From: Siphonodentalium dalli
Lineage: Eukaryota > Mollusca > Scaphopoda > Gadilida > Siphonodentaliidae
Assembly (NCBI GenBank): GCA_032622095.1
Contig: CP136063.1
Location: forward strand, 28,276,987 to 28,340,986
Length of the DNA: 64,000 nt
Reading direction: 5' to 3'
Position numbers and translations under genes: made by a program. The notes beneath the pieces are model-generated. The model saw only the letters and a list, made by a program, of their open reading frames with translations. It did no database searches and was not told where the DNA came from. Each line of letters starts with the position of its first letter. Position 1 is the first letter of the stretch. Shown in pieces: positions 25,301 through 39,193 of this stretch.

Positions 25301-25455
25301 TTACGCCAGCTTTTGAAGTAATTACCACTTTTGAAGTAGGTCTCCACTTTTGAAGTAAAAAACGCCAGCTTTTGAAGTAACTCACCACTTTTGTAATAAA
25401 ATCGCCAGCTTTTGTAGTAAAGTGAGGTCTCCGCTTTTGAAGTAAAAAACGCCAG
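25301..25455. repeat. Left outer inverted repeat of the 21-kb palindromic locus
   Basis: A run of CCAGCTTTTGAAGTAA and CCACTTTTGAAGTA modules. Read in reverse complement it closely matches 46159-46313, module by module and including the GTAAAGTGAGGTCTCCGC joint. Extra, non-shared modules follow to about 25520. Terminal arrays in inverted orientation resemble the ends of a large transposon, but no target-site duplication could be fixed. Confidence 0.7.
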
Positions 25456-25539
25456 CTTTTGTAGTAAAAAAACTAGGTCTCCACTTTTGAAGTAACAAAA
25501 TTACAGCTTTTGAAGTAAACTGACTCAATAAATTTTGAC

Positions 25540-26690
25540 GGGCGCTGAACGATTTTCATGACAAAGTCAACCCGATAATCAATAGTGGCTATCGCCCATA
25601 CGAGTGTGACGTGGTTTGAATAGCTTTCAGTCATGCCAACACAAGAGAAATCACAGTCAATCGCCCATACACGTGTGACGTGTACCAAAAGGCACTTAGT
25701 GAGTCCGGTCCGTGACAAAAAATTCCACACAGGTGATCGACCATACGAGTGTGACGTGGTTTGAATAGCCTCCAATCGTACCAACACAAGAGAAATCACA
25801 CAGTCAATCGCCCATACACGAGTGACTTGTACCAAAAGGCACTTAGTGAGTCCGGTTCCGTGACAAAAGATTCCACACAAGTGATCGACCATACGAGTGT
25901 GACGTGGTTTGAATAGCTTTGAGTCATACCAACACAAGATAAATCATACAGTCAATCGCCCATACACGTGTGACGTGTACCAAAAGGCACCTAGTGAGTC
26001 CGGTTGCGTGACAAAAGATTACACACCGGTAATCGACCATACGAGTGTGACGTGGTTTGAATAGCTTTCAGTTATACAATCACAAGAGAAATCACACAGT
26101 CAATCGTCCATACACGTGTGACGTGTAACAAAAGGCTCTTAGTGAGTCCGGTTCCGTGACAAAAAGAATCCACACAGGTAATCGACCATACGAGTGTGAC
26201 GTGGTTTGAATAGCCTCCAATCATACCAACACAAAAGAAATAACACAGTCAATCGCCCATAAACGTGTGACTTGTACCAAAAGGCACTTAGTGAGTCCGG
26301 TTCCGTGACAAAAAGAATCCACACAGGTAATCGACCATACGAGTGTGACGTGGTTTGAATAGCCTCCAATCATACCAACACCAGAGAAATCACCCAGTCA
26401 ATCGCCCATACACGTGTGACGTTTACCAGAAAGGCATTTAGTTAGTCCGGTTCCTTGCCTAAGTATATGAGAACACATAGGTGGTCAATCATACGAGTAT
26501 GCAATGTTGTTCCCAGTCTGTCCTTCAACCCGACGATCCACACTGGTGACCGACCTTATAGGTGCGACGTTTGTTAGAAGAAGTTCGCCGTGACCGCGAG
26601 TCTTACAATATATAAGAGAACCCACGCTGGTGACAAGATGTGTGTCTGAAGACGTTCTGTCAGTCCAGTAACATGGCAACATGTATATTT
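25540..26690 (+). pseudogene. Decayed C2H2 zinc-finger repeats, about 150-bp period
   Basis: Six to seven units of about 150 bp, each with CATACGAGTGTGACGTGG and CGCCCATACACGTGTGACG. In one plus frame these read HTGDRPYECDV and RPYTCDVYQKA, typical finger starts, broken by stops and frame changes. The best piece, 26540-26660, reads TGDRPYRCDVC, stop, KKFAVTASL. The unit is shorter than two fingers (168 bp), so the coding role was lost before or during amplification. The minus-strand frames are shadows. A related inverted array is at 45420-46158. Confidence 0.7.
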
Positions 26691-27361
26691 CCTCAAAATT
26701 GGGGGACGTGACAAATGTATCAGTTACAACGGAAAATAGTTGGTCTATTTGTCCTCTTCTTTGGAAGAACAGTCCTATGTCAAACTTCCAATTCGCAATG
26801 TTCCTGGTGCCAAATGGTTCAGTCTCCTTTTTGTAGTTTTATAGTCGATTATCAATAATGATAAATAAGTCCATTTTCTTTTTAACGTGGTTCATTCTGA
26901 TTGGCTAACTATGAAACAAAGGACGAAAGTCCAGATGTCAGGTGATTACGAATGTCATACAACAAGACACCGATTCTGCATAATTTCACGAGTCATTGTC
27001 CCAGTTAGAATAATATTATCATGCACGTGCTGCAGAATAATAAGTCAAAGATGTTCATTCAATTTACAACTGGAATACAATCTCCTTCGGACACTTTAAT
27101 AACGAGAGATAATGGTTCCTGTAATTACAAACTAAATTATTGAACATACTCACGTCTGTTACGGGATTGTGTTATATCGTTCGAGACTTCGTGACAGCTC
27201 TAGAACCTTCAAAATAGGGAACAGGATAACAAGAAAATCGCATATCATATCGCTGTGTAGATCCGGCCTCTTTGGGCGCTACAGTTGTAATGTTTTATCA
27301 TAACATTTAATGTTCAGGCGTTATGCTGTGGTGATTCTCCGTGGCGGCCAGTGGAGCCCGT
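26691..27361. other. Unique sequence between zinc-finger repeats and palindrome arm
   Basis: No counterpart is seen on the right side (44707-45419), so this part is not palindromic. No gene is recognised. Confidence 0.4.
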
Positions 27362-30300
27362 TGCTGCATACAGGCTGGTTTGGCCGGTAAAGGTATATTA
27401 TAGAAGTACATTGGAAGTATGGGTACATATTATACTGCCCTATTGTCTTCCGACATCAAAGGAGATCAAAGGAAAGTACCCCGCCCCCGCACAGTATGAC
27501 GTAGCGACGCGTGGGTGTTTGAGTATACACCAGTGGGTGTGGGTATTTGTATACGTAACGGTTGTGGGGGGTCCTTCAGTATATGGATGTGTACTTCACG
27601 GGCGTGGGTGTGGCTATTTGAGAATGGTTGTATACGCTTTCGGGCCCTTGAGAACGGTACAATGGACAATCGTATACTTCCGTCATCAAAGGAAGCCGTG
27701 CAAACTGATCGTCAGGTGCGAACTATATTTGAGGACATTCATTAACAGGGGGAACCTCCCCCCTCAATTATATTCCTAATAAGTGTATTACCGCATATTA
27801 AAGGTACACACGGTAATCAAAGTGTTATCAATATTAAAGGGACACAATACATTCTGATACTCACAAAGTCAATTTAAAGACACACTCGGCTATCATTCTG
27901 TGTGAATATTAAAGTGACACAATGTGCACACAGTGCGTGAATGTCAAAGGGGAGCACTCTCAGTATAATGTTAAAGCCACACTCGGTACCCATAAACTAA
28001 ATATAAAGGCACACTCCACACTCACTGTGTATGAATGTTAAAGTGACACACGACACACAATGTGGATGAATGTTAAAGTTACACACGGCACTCGCAGTGA
28101 AAAAAAAATGTTAAAACTTAAAAAAATTGAAATTTTTCAAAAATGAACAAAAAAATGAAAAACTTTAAAAACTTCAAATTTTTCAAAAATAAAAAAAAAA
28201 TGAAAAACTTTAAAAACTTAAAATTTTTCAAAAATAAAAAAAAAAGGAAAAACTTTAAAAACTTCAAATTTTTCAAAAATACAAAAAAAAAGGAAAAACT
28301 TTAAAAACTTCAAATTTTTTCCTAACTGAAAAAAAACATGAAAAACTTCAAAAAACATAATATTTTTCCTAAAATTGACAAATAATTTTAAATGTTCAAA
28401 AATTTCAAAAAAAAATTTAGTGAATAGAGTGGTGAATGAGTGTATGAGACCATCACTTCATAGATTTTCCTAGCTATCCAACTTCAAGCATTTATGAAGT
28501 ATGTAGGGACACCGATCATTATACATTTTCACAAACAGAGGCACACTAATCGGTCCAGACTGGCACACTATTCTCTTGAATTCCACATCTGTTAATAATA
28601 TTTATTACAATCTATCTCTTCTGGTGCTCTATATGCTTTCTTTAATCGTTCTGCCTTACAAATCTTTACATATTACGTAACAACTCAACTCAATTATTGA
28701 ATACTTCTCACAACTACCCCCTCTCCCAGCATCTCATCCCCTTTATCTCTCTCTCTTCTCTCTTCTCTCTCACGTCCTCTCTATGTCTCTCTCTCTCTCT
28801 GGTGTATCCATGTAAACAAATTCTCAGAAATCGTTTAGCGCCTTGGACATATATATTTCAACATATCCAATAATACATATGCAGATTACCTCTAGGAAAC
28901 AAGAATTTTCTAGAATGTGGAAAAACAATAACAGTGCGTATCTCCTATAATAGAATATTCTCAAAGTCATCACGTGACCTGACAGTTGGGCAGTAAACTC
29001 ATTAGAATCGACAACGCACTGTCTGTCTATCGAAAGCACTTGTATCACATGATCTGCCAATGCATTTGGAATGTTCGCCATGCCATCATAATATAAGCTT
29101 CAGTTTGAATCGCCCCAGTCCATGGTCCCATAACATGTTCTCATTTGAAGACATTTGAAGAGCGTCTGGTTTAATTTCATGGTATTGTATTGCACAATCA
29201 TTCACAGAATAGATTAATGGAATCATTCTGCAATTTTCGAAGCTTAACATTCTCCAGCCATTAATTGCTCTGCTGTTTGAATCCACATTATTAAAAAGAT
29301 TAAAATCTCTCGCCTGATGCGCTATAACCTTCATCACAAACACATGTCATTAAGTGTGCTGACAGAGGCAACAAAGCTAAGGTCTCGTCTTTCTTCCCTC
29401 GCAATATATTAAACCCTCGAGTTATCTACCTTCTTGAATATTCCCCTTTAGTAAAGTAAATTATCTGTATACAGGTAATATTACTTTCATGGTCGTATGT
29501 AACCAAACGAGGCCCATCTCATACTCTAGCAAACATAAAACACATGTGTTGAGAATATCAAGGAGTAGCGGAAGAAAGAGAGAGGAGCAGAGAGAGAGCC
29601 AGACGTAGAGGTGTGTGTTGTTTTATGTCTATATATTTCATACACATACAGTAATGCCATAATTAATCGATCCCTTATCCACAACAGAATTATTGGTATT
29701 TTCAGGATTTAGTCGGAAATATGGCTTGCTGCCATTAATCGGAAAGCTCTCACTGGGTTATGTGTGTTTTATAACCTTGGAGACGTTCGTACCGATGTTT
29801 GGTGCTGCTAGTAAATAACCAATACTTACTTCAGGCGCAACACCTGAGTCATTGGAATTCAATGCAATCCCTGGGTGAACCCTAACGGCTCACTCCCCGC
29901 TCATTGGACACATGTAATCTTCAACCACGCAATTTTTCTGGAACATGCTACATGTGGAAACATTCTATTTGACTAGTATTGAAAAATCCTTCATAATTCC
30001 AATGGCATCGTATATGGTCCGTTTAAAATACCTGTATGTGGCCCCTTTAATATATGTATCCCGACTAATGGTACACTGTTATTTCAATGGCAAACTTGAT
30101 TAAATCATCTCTAACAATCGTTAAGCTTTTTTCTCTAACTACCACTTTACAATATGGTGTATATAATCGAACTATCAGGAATCAATCAACGCCTTACCCA
30201 TAGATATTTGAACATACAACTGAGCGCATTTTGGGTCACATACATTAAATGTACACATCACTTATGCGTTTAAATCTAATTCGGCGTATCCATCAATACA

Positions 30301-31135
30301 AACGCTCTTTATTTCCAAAATTGTCTCAATACCCCCTCGTTTTAATATAGATTTTAGCTATATGCTTTAATTCATATAAAATTGACGCAAATCTATGTTA
30401 AACGACAGCAGCATTATAACAGAGTAGCCACTTACCTTCAAGTAAAAAAAAGTACCATTGTGTTCTCATTTTCTATCTTATCATAATGAAATTTGTCACG
30501 TGCGTGCCAGACGTCACTTAGAGGTAAGCACCATATTTTGGTTCGAATAATTTCAATAACATGGCCGCCAGCCTATTTCGAATTTTAGATATTTAAAAAA
30601 ATAAAATGTCATGTCAGGCTTATTTTCTCGTCGAACCACGGGGGTTGCTCTCCGTCACTTAGCGGACATCGTCACATATTGGGGACGAATCGGTTGAGAA
30701 ATATGGCCTCCAGTGGTCATCTTTTATTTAAGTCATAAATGCTCTTCGAATTTTAAAGTGTCATAGTTGGCTCATTTTTCCACCAATCGTTATGAAATTT
30801 GGCGAGTACGTGCCTGACGTCACTCAGATGTTATCACGAGATTTTAGTTCGAATCATACGAAAAACATGGCCGCTATTTTGTTTTAAGTCAAAAAACTAC
30901 AGAAGGAGGTGTAGAGTTTGGTCGTGGTATTTCTCAAGTCATTCTCATTCTGTAGTGTTATTACAAAATCACAAGATAATCGAGGAAGGTCATGCCAGAG
31001 AATAATTTCGACATGGTTTACTACACGTGGGTCGGCTTTTCCATAGCAGTAAAACGGAACGCATCTTTTAAAAATTCACACATTTTATTATTTATTAAAC
31101 ACAATCCATTTATTCCATTACATAATAATTACAGT

Positions 31136-31657
31136 TTAAAACGAATCAGGTGTATATATTTTGCATAATTCCGGTGAACAGAAACTACACATTAAAAAGC
31201 CAAGCTGATTTTTTTTATGATCCTCTTGCATGTAGCAGGGTACTAAAGTTTGTAGTTCCGGTACAGCCACAGTGACGTCATTAATGGTGGACATCAACTG
31301 TTCAAATTCTGAGTGGCTAAGAGTTACACCTGTCTTCGTAGGGCAAAGTCTCTCACTGTCTTTCGGGTAAAAGAATTTTCTGATGTGTACAACACTGTGT
31401 TCATGATCATAAGTCACGTGTTCGTTATGTCCGATATGTATCCTTTCCAAAGAAGATCTGCTTTGTAAATGTTCATACACTTTCTGCGCGTTATCAGCTA
31501 ATTCCAGCCACTGTTGTAATCTCAGGCAGGCGCCGAATTTAGTAGGGAACTTCCCCTCGTTCCATATTCTGATGTCTATATTTTTTATTCTTTTATATTC
31601 ACCGACGGTAAGGTATCTATCCCGTCCTAAGTGTTTGGTGAAAATTTTAGAATTCAT
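31136..31657 (-). CDS. Tandem PC4-like domain protein, left-arm copy
   Basis: 173 residues, identical as read to the right-arm copy. Two PC4 (p15 coactivator, single-stranded-DNA-binding) like domains occur in a row. Residues about 8-57 run HLGRDRYLTV, then VDIR-like IDIRIW, then FPTKFGACL and QQWLEL. Residues about 76-120 run IHIGH, VVHIRKFF, CPTKTGVTLS and FEQL. Each shows the beta-strand plus PTKxG(V/I)xL plus helix pattern of the family. The C-terminal HKKNQLGFLMCSFCSPE adds a CxxC pair. Human PC4 has one such domain. A mirrored CCAAT/CRE/TATA promoter lies at 31715-31739. Likely nuclear and nucleic-acid binding; the function is inferred. Confidence 0.65.
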   Translation of the reverse strand: MNSKIFTKHLGRDRYLTVGEYKRIKNIDIRIWNEGKFPTKFGACLRLQQWLELADNAQKVYEHLQSRSSLERIHIGHNEHVTYDHEHSVVHIRKFFYPKDSERLCPTKTGVTLSHSEFEQLMSTINDVTVAVPELQTLVPCYMQEDHKKNQLGFLMCSFCSPELCKIYTPDSF

Positions 31658-31714
31658 GGTATCGTTTCGATGAACGCTGAACTGAAAATGTCGGAGACAC
31701 GTGGATGTATTACG

Positions 31715-31739
31715 TTTATACCCTATATGACGTCATTGG
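31715..31739 (-). promoter_or_regulatory. CCAAT-CRE-TATA promoter, left-arm copy
   Basis: Mirror of 40384-40408. On the minus strand CCAAT overlaps a perfect palindromic CRE (TGACGTCA), followed by TATAAA about 58 bp before the ATG of the PC4-like gene. Confidence 0.6.
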
Positions 31740-31982
31740 GCGGTCCCATCGCAACAGTTTCAAAGTATATAATCCAATCAGATTGCCCCCGGAATCGCAT
31801 TAGCCAAATATGGAAGGGCCAATCATGTTTCGATCAGAGGGAACTCTCAGACAGTGGCTCGGAAGTACATTAGCTAAATACAGAATAAAGGGGTTTCGGG
31901 GTAAACTGTCTCGGCCTATAGGAAGGGCCGGAAATGACACGCAACTGTGATTCAGGGTATTCACAACGCAGGTATGAATCAT

Positions 31983-32929
31983 TTAACCAAAAGTTTTGGC
32001 ATAGGCACGCACTACGCTTCTGCACAAGGGACAAGTCTCAGAACCGAGCGCAAACATGCCACACATTGATACGTGTCCACGTGGTAAAAGCACACAGTTG
32101 TTATTATTCTCTAGACAAATGATACATTTGCATTCTTCAGAAACGTCTACTGTCGTATCAGGCCAGTCATCTTCATAGGAACCAGACAGTCTCTCATCGT
32201 TTATTTCAGTCATTTCTTCGAAATTAACGGTAAGGTCATCTATTGAAAATGTATTCATTTCTTGAACAGAGGCACTATCCACGGGACGTTGCAATGAAAA
32301 AATTCCTGGTACATCGGGGATTTTCATTAAATATCTCGGTCTGTTCCCCTGTTTATATCTATCTTCAGGCAGGAAACGTTGCAACTAATTGAGATAGCTA
32401 CAATTTGGAAAGAAACGGTAATGTTCATATATAGCTACAATTTGGAAAGAAACGGTAATGTTCAGTTCGAGGATCATCTCTCTTTTCCCATTGCCACAAC
32501 CTACATCCGCAACTATAACATATGGTTTACAGCGGTCTTTGTGAAAAAGAAACCAGCTCCAGCTATTTTAGCAGCCTCCACGGGCGAGGTCCAGTTTTCG
32601 AAAGAAGCTAATCTCGAGTGAAAATTTCGAAACTCTGGGTATGACGATTTCCAAGCCACAGTAAGACCATACAAATTTAAAAGTTCTGGTATCGTGCTTA
32701 CACTATTATCGCTCGAATCAGCTGCGTGCGGCGGGATATCCATCACCTGTTGTTTCTCCCCCACCCTGACAAGCATTATGAACCTGTAAATGTTAGTTCA
32801 AGCCTTATAACAATGGTAATGTATAGAAACGCGTTCATTGGCCGCTGTATTAACATTATTATTATTGTTTATATAGATATACTTGTTTTCTTTTTACAGA
32901 TGGAAAATTTCCAGGCCGAACAGTTTCAT
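31983..32929 (-). pseudogene. Damaged IAP-like gene (BIR + RING), left-arm copy
   Basis: Mirror of 39194-40140, with the same lesions: a one-base frame change inside the BIR domain, a 37-bp tandem duplication at its end and a stop before the RING part. See the right-arm entry for detail. Identical damage in both arms means the damage came before the arm duplication, or was spread by gene conversion. Confidence 0.75.
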
Positions 32930-35563
32930 CGCAATTGATTCGAAAGTAGTGACCTTATGATGGGAATTAATGCGGGAAGACAACGAATGACCCATTTAAA
33001 TAGGTCACTATACAACAGACTGGTTGAGTTTGAACCATAATTTCTAATTTACAAAACCCTCTGTTTATTCGAGGAAATCCGCTAACTCAAAGGTCCTTGG
33101 ACATGAGTTTCACTTCATGGTGCAACATCACGCAATATGTGGCTCTAAATTTGCACGTACCTAGTGAGCATTTGATCTCTAATAGCGATCAGTGAAGTAT
33201 TTAGTTCTTATCATAATATTTATAACAGCCAATCAAAACCCGTTGCTGGATTTAACTATATAATACACGGACAAACGGAATGAAAACATCTGTGCACCAA
33301 CTTGTGCAAAACCAAAGGACCCAGCTGATGTAGACTAGTATATAAATACTTACTTCATGTATTCTTTTCATCAATGATATGCATTTAACACCTATAAATA
33401 TAGTCTGTTATACAGATGAAACATTGCCCACAGTCTCATGCCACGAAAGGCCTACTATGTGAACACATGTGTATATTAATTCCATATTTTCTTGTCAAAA
33501 CGCTCTATTATATAACGATGTATTCGTTAAGTTAATCGTTCCTTTATCTTTATTGTTGTTAATTTATAGCATTGTTAGTAGAAATTTAATCTAAACTCGA
33601 TGGTATATTGAACATAATGCGTCAATACTGCTTCATTGGTGGTAACTGAACTTATCACATCATGTCTCGCAACTAAAACAAGCGAGACAACTCATAAATT
33701 TGTAATAGTTCTCATGTCTATGGCGGTTCACACAGTGTACATTTTCATTGTTGTTACCATTTAATGCACACATTACTGATTTATGCATAAGAACGCGGGT
33801 CTACATTGTTGTCAAGTACATATATATTTATATATGTCCATATTTCTTAAAGCAAGTACAGTATCTGTATCTGCTATGACATATAACAAGTGCCATTTTC
33901 ACATGTAAATCACGTATTAAAGCTCTTTAATGTATAGTTAAACTGTTGAGATTTCAGACGCAGGTATATGTCCTTGTGGAATATATACGTGGTATACGTC
34001 AGTATATACACGAAGGTAATGTGTTCTAAGTATGTGATTTATGTATATGTCCATGTTCCTTGAAGCAAAATCCATTACATATAAATGCGTTGTGACGTAT
34101 ATTAAGTGTCATTTTCATTGTTGAATCACGTACAATAATAGCAAACGTGGTATTTCTCACAAAGGTAAATCGAAACGGTCATTTATCAAACGAAATGAAA
34201 TGTCTGGGATCAAACGTGCTAATCAGGCCTGTGTTTTCACCAACAAGGGAGTTTGATTATGGTTGTATATGATGGTTCAGTCATTATATGACACCTAATC
34301 GGTTGCACACGGTGCTGTCTAAGGTATATCCTGTGCATGTATAATAAATTCTCCATTGCTGTTAGGAGTATGGCTCAGTGTCTGATCCATTGCCCATGTG
34401 TTTCTTAATTATGCACTCTCTTTACTATGACTCAATTGTATTGTGTACATATCATAACTGGTATTATATGTATTTTTTATCATTTAATGTAAAAATACCG
34501 TGTATATGACAATACTTTACTATAGCTGATGTGTGTCTAGAAGCTTATTCATGCTATCATCACATATACTTGAATTAGACACTAACTATCGAGTTATGAT
34601 TTTTCCCTGTATTTCCAGGCAATATTCGTGAATGGCAACAATCAGCAGTTCTTTTCTGATGAATGGCAAACGAGATTTATCACCCCCAATGCCGCCTCTA
34701 ACTGACATTTCGATAACCTTTATTGAATCTTAAACACTGTAATTTCTCTAATTTATCCACGTTACTTCTCCTATACACGTAGTTCGATCAGCTGTCAATG
34801 TCATGTCTGGTGTTGCTGTTGTGTTCTTAATGGACCATCTGCTAACTAACGATGCGTGTCAGGTATGCATACTATTTGTTTGAATATGCCTGGTATACAT
34901 GTATTCTCAGACACTCACTCTCATGTGAATCTCTTCGGTAAAACACATAGATATGATATAGCTGTGCAGTAAGGTTCGTCCATGACATTACTTCATTACG
35001 ACATTATGATACATAGACCAATCACATAAAAGTAATGAATGTACTCCCAACACGTTAGGCATATATTTTAACCTGAGTGATGTCACCACAAAACGCAAGG
35101 TTCAAACACTTAAAAAATAGTTAAAAGTACACATTTTTATTTCGAATATCATTATTTATGGTAAATTTCGTGTTATGAAATGGGCCATTTTACAAACGCG
35201 TAATAGGTGAATCAAAAAACGGCTATTTGATAAAAAATTTAAACGCTATTATCACTATATTTGGAATATAAAAAACGTTGTATTTGACGAAGTATGACAA
35301 TGAAAAATGACTACTTTTTTAAACGCGAATTTGAAAACACTAATATCGAAACGAATTTTAAACTAAGTTCGTGTTATGAAATGACTCATTTTATAATCGC
35401 GGTCTAGTCAAGCGGGAAACTAGTATGTATGTGTAAGTCGACTTAGCGCGGACCTCATTAAACCCCCCTTAAACACCCCCCCCCCCTCCCCCGTCCGGAT
35501 GAAACCCCGACCAAAAAAGGGGGAGGGGAGGGGGCGCGCCGTTTTTTATGCCAAAAAATATGC

Positions 35564-36564
35564 TGTAGGGGGTGACTAAATATAATATTGTATACAATAT
35601 GTATGAAAAATGGTAAATATGGTATTTTTGCCTATACCCAGGATGATATTGAAACCATAACTATGGATGGAAAACTGACTAAGATATTGAATTATAGCTA
35701 TATATTTATTCAACCATAGAACCGCAACATTTTGTACACTTGAAGTACGATTCTTGATACTCCTTATGTTTATAGAATTTTCCTATTCGTATTGTCCAAT
35801 ATTTATTACAGTAGCACAGAAACCAGTCACTCCCAATATGCTATTTTACCGAACGTTTCTCTAATATCGCTCCTTTGATGTCATCACCATATGAAGACAT
35901 ATTGTACCATAAATCCTTGTCCATAGAAATTCCATATTTAATTGGCAAAATACCATCTTCTAATTGCCATATGTTTATTTTTCACCCTTTTCTTCAGTAA
36001 CTGTTATGTATCTCTGTTGGCCATACATTGGTTTCACAATCTTCTGGTGATATAGCTCCATGCTTCTCAATGGTTTCTCAGCAAGTGATGGGAAGTATGT
36101 GATTTGGGGTGTGGGGTGTGGGGTGGCTACCCCGGGATGGTCGATAGCCCCTTTCCTTCACCCCAGTGACTGTGATGTCAAATGCACCTCATTTATATAT
36201 CTTAATATTAACCAATGGCAAACACTTATATGTGACATGTTTGGACAAGTCCAGTAATACTTCTCTGACTCTTTCCAGGAATATAAACACACCTTCTCAA
36301 ACCTAATGTTTTAGTGCAATGTTCCAAAGCATTAGTGTATAACTCATCTTAACCTTTGATATAAGGTAGTCCACCTCCTCAAGTTGCTGTGTGTAAATGT
36401 ATGTTCCAAATTGTGCCGCTGCCATTACAGCAACTAAAATAAGAAAAACAACGACAACAACCAAACTAACATCAAAAACAGCATCAAAAAGCAACCACAG
36501 CAACAACAATTACAACAATATGGTGAACGATTTGGTATGAAACTGGTTGCATGAAAAATATCTG
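35564..36564. other. Unique 1.0-kb spacer of the palindrome
   Basis: Neither end pairs with the other. No gene is recognised; frames of 65-68 codons have no likeness. A repeated GGGGTGTGGG run lies near 36105. Both arm ends facing the spacer carry a C/G-rich block with GGCGCGCC (35533-35540 and 36588-36595). Confidence 0.6.
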
Positions 36565-39193
36565 GCATATTTTTTGGCATAAAAAACGGCGCGCCCCCTC
36601 CCCTCCCCCTTTTTTGGTCGGGGTTTCATCCGGACGGGGGAGGGGGGTGTTTAAGGGGGGTTTAATGAGGTCCGCGCTAAGTCGACTTACACATACATAC
36701 TAGTTTCCCGCTTGACTAGACCGCGATTATAAAATGAGTCATTTCATAACACGAACTTAGTTTAAAATTCGTTTCGATATTAGTGTTTTCAAATTCGCGT
36801 TTAAAAAAGTAGTCATTTTGCATTGTCATACTTCGTCAAATACAACGTTTTTTATATTCCAAATATAGTGATAATAGCGTTTAAATTTTTTATCAAATAG
36901 CCGTTTTTTGAATCACCTATTACGCGTTTGTAAAATGGCCCATTTCATAACACGAAATTTACCATAAATAATGATATTCGAAATAAAAATGTGTACTTTT
37001 AACTATTTTTTAAGTGTTTGAACCTTGCGTTTTGTGGTGACATCACTCAGGTTAAAATATATGCCTAACGTGTTGGGAGTACATTCATTACTTTTATGTG
37101 ATTGGTCTATGTATCATAATGTCGTAATGAAGTAATGTCATGGACGAACCTTACTGCACAGCTATATCATATCTATGTGTTTTACCGAAGAGATTCACAT
37201 GAGAGTGAGTGTCTGAGAATACATGTATACCAGGCATATTCAAACAAATAGTATGCATACCTGACACGCATCGTTAGTTAGCAGATGGTCCATTAAGAAC
37301 ACAACAGCAACACCAGACATGACATTGACAGCTGATCGAACTACGTGTATAGGAGAAGTAACGTGGATAAATTAGAGAAATTACAGTGTTTAAGATTCAA
37401 TAAAGGTTATCGAAATGTCAGTTAGAGGCGGCATTGGGGGTGAGAAATCTCGTTTGCCATTCATCAGAAAAGAACTGCTGATTGTTGCCATTCACGAATA
37501 TTGCCTGGAAATACAGGGAAAAATCATAACTCGATAGTTAGTGTCTAATTCAAGTATATGTGATGATAGCATGAATAAGCTTCTAGACACACATCAGCTA
37601 TAGTAAAGTATTGTCATATACACGGTATTTTTACATTAAATAATAAAAAATACATATAATACCAGTTATGATATGTACACAATACAATTGAGTCATAGTA
37701 AAGAGAGTGCATAATTAAGAAACACATGGGCAATGGATCAGACACTGAGCCATACTCCTAACATCAATGGAGAATTTATTATACATGCACAGGATATACC
37801 TTAGACAGCACCGTGTGCAACCGATTAGGTGTCATATAATGACTGAACCATCATATACAACCATAATCAAACTCCCTTGTTGGTGAAAACACAGGCCTGA
37901 TTAGCACGTTTGATCCCAGACATTTCATTTCGTTTGATAAATGACCGTTTCGATTTACCTTTGTGAGAAATACCACGTTTGCTATTATTGTACGTGATTC
38001 AACAATGAAAATGACACTTAATATACGTCACAACGCATTTATATGTAATGGATTTTGCTTCAAGGAACATGGACATATACATAAATCACATACTTAGAAC
38101 ACATTACCTTCGTGTATATACTGACGTATACCACGTATATATTCCACAAGGACATATACCTGCGTCTGAAATCTCAACAGTTTAACTATACATTAAAGAG
38201 CTTTAATACGTGATTTACATGTGAAAATGGCACTTGTTATATGTCATAGCAGATACAGATACTGTACTTGCTTTAAGAAATATGGACATATATAAATATA
38301 TATGTACTTGACAACAATGTAGACCCGCGTTCTTATGCATAAATCAGTAATGTGTGCATTAAATGGTAACAACAATGAAAATGTACACTGTGTGAACCGC
38401 CATAGACATGAGAACTATTACAAATTTATGAGTTGTCTCGCTTGTTTTAGTTGCGAGACATGATGTGATAAGTTCAGTTACCACCAATGAAGCAGTATTG
38501 ACGCATTATGTTCAATATACCATCGAGTTTAGATTAAATTTCTACTAACAATGCTATAAATTAACAACAATAAAGATAAAGGAACGATTAACTTAACGAA
38601 TACATCGTTATATAATAGAGCGTTTTGACAAGAAAATATGGAATTAATATACACATGTGTTCACATAGTAGGCCTTTCGTGGCATGAGACTGTGGGCAAT
38701 GTTTCATCTGTATAACAGACTATATTTATAGGTGTTAAATGCATATCATTGATGAAAAGAATACATGAAGTAAGTATTTATATACTAGTCTACATCAGCT
38801 GGGTCCTTTGGTTTTGCACAAGTTGGTGCACAGATGTTTTCATTCCGTTTGTCCGTGTATTATATAGTTAAATCCAGCAACGGGTTTTGATTGGCTGTTA
38901 TAAATATTATGATAAGAACTAAATACTTCACTGATCGCTATTAGAGATCAAATGCTCACTAGGTACGTGCAAATTTAGAGCCACATATTGCGTGATGTTG
39001 CACCATGAAGTGAAACTCATGTCCAAGGACCTTTGAGTTAGCGGATTTCCTCGAATAAACAGAGGGTTTTGTAAATTAGAAATTATGGTTCAAACTCAAC
39101 CAGTCTGTTGTATAGTGACCTATTTAAATGGGTCATTCGTTGTCTTCCCGCATTAATTCCCATCATAAGGTCACTACTTTCGAATCAATTGCG

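Larger units (their letters stand above)
27362..35563. repeat. Left arm (8.2 kb) of a giant inverted repeat
   Basis: The reverse complement matches 36565-44706. Coordinates pair as x + y = 72123 across 28.8-32.9 kb and 72128 near the centre, so only a few indels exist there. Larger length change (about 50 bp) lies in the A-rich tandem repeat at 28110-28430. Single-base differences are present, e.g. the GAAATT/GACATT pair at about 29170/42950 and a base near 34365. Contents besides the two genes: degenerate AAAGTGACACAC-type repeats (27790-28110), A-rich tandem repeats, a TCTC microsatellite (28740-28800), relatives of the 163-bp satellite (30.5-30.9 kb), and about 2.5 kb of AT-rich sequence with no gene (32.95-35.45 kb). 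Confidence 0.9.

Noticed and set aside
25473-26369. 154- and 76-residue minus-strand frames in the left zinc-finger satellite
   Set aside because: Tandem repeat shadows; the finger remnants read on the plus strand.
27351-27779. 142-residue plus frame at the left arm edge
   Set aside because: It crosses the arm boundary, has no domain, and the mirrored copy keeps only part; no evidence of coding.
28824-29343. Two adjacent 85-codon frames, mirrored at 42780-43299
   Set aside because: No family likeness, no codon or motif support, and preservation in both arms is explained by the palindrome itself. A CVCDEGY string in another frame suggested EGF but lacks further cysteines.
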